This document shows positions 63,840-64,000 of a stretch of DNA of 64,000 bases, piece after piece. This DNA is from Pegoplata infirma (Eukaryota; Arthropoda; Insecta; Diptera; Anthomyiidae). The stretch's first letter is position 1, and every line of letters starts with the position of its first letter. A model generated the notes under the pieces. It saw only the letters and a list, made by a program, of their open reading frames with translations, searched no databases and had not been told where the DNA came from. Both the position numbers and the translations under genes were made by a program. The stretch covers positions 174,352,995 through 174,416,994 of the forward strand of contig OY992536.1 in the NCBI GenBank assembly GCA_963921195.1. Reading direction: 5' to 3'.

Positions 63840-64000
63840 CACGGGCATCTGAACAATTATACAGTGTCCTGTAAGTACTCCCACCAATAGGCTAACCGTC
63901 CGTTTACCAAAAGTAAGTAGACTTTTTGTCGTCTTAGGATTTGGCATTAGCAGGGTTTGCGATATCCTGCCCTTACAAGGAAGGTCTTTCATAGGGCACC
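63840..64000 (-). pseudogene. Non-LTR retrotransposon C-terminal fragment
   Basis: The minus-strand frame (Met at 63992, open toward the window edge) contains SLLVGVLTGHCII, matching the position and pattern of VSIITGHCLIGKHAERL just before the C-terminal zinc knuckle in the RT protein at 26430. Upstream KTTKSLLTFGKR fits the same family region. The match ends abruptly near 63842, before any zinc knuckle, next to CTGTGTACGC, so this is a truncated relic of a different non-LTR family. It extends beyond the window. Confidence 0.7.

Overview
The window looks like transposon-packed, probably heterochromatic DNA from a fly (Diptera, probably a cyclorrhaphan). This rests on the strong A+T bias with long A/T homopolymers, on mini-me/DINE-type repeats (a conserved core next to a GTCY microsatellite, known from dipterans), and on non-autonomous Helitrons, Penelope-type repeats and RNase H-bearing non-LTR retrotransposons. 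No host gene could be recognised. The only convincing coding sequence is the reverse transcriptase/RNase H frame of a 5'-truncated non-LTR element at 26430-29027 (minus).

Layout. 1-10506 is an almost pure (AGAC)n array that runs off the left edge. It grows out of the GTCY tract of a mini-me-like repeat at 10507-10648. 10.6-24 kb is A-rich DNA holding foldback elements (12974-14079, 15037-15543, 18956-20563, 20846-23590) and a Penelope-type repeat trio (16244-17301) with hammerhead-like cores. 24.7-33.7 kb is a large nested block: a CACTG-ended foldback (25093-33695) carries a 501-bp MITE, the non-LTR element (12-bp target duplication, TTAGG tracts at both ends) and a Penelope-type unit with a well-formed hammerhead ribozyme (29523-29572, minus), itself interrupted by a CATATG-rich element. 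34-41 kb holds a 35-bp palindromic tandem array, a foldback with two tRNA-like modules, and a 3.1-kb hAT-type element with an 8-bp duplication. 42128-44152 is a second member of the hAT-like foldback family seen at 12974. 45002-47675 is a complete non-autonomous Helitron. 49439-62177 holds two Helitron copies head to tail on the minus strand, each broken by nested insertions: a 2-kb palindrome, a mariner-like element with mini-me copies and a solo LTR, and a four-layer palindrome. 63014-63520 is a piggyBac-like MITE. The right edge has a non-LTR fragment.

The main theme is palindromes: more than a dozen foldbacks, many with arms of 0.3-1 kb, several carrying earlier insertions mirrored in both arms. 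Paralogous copies inside the window serve as empty sites for many insertions, so the order of events can be read directly. The most interesting items are the hammerhead ribozyme and its link to an inverted repeat junction, the 10.5-kb tetranucleotide array seeded by a mobile element, and the TTAGG tracts at both ends of the non-LTR insertion. All coordinates were read by eye; element ends without a target duplication are approximate to about 10-30 bases.
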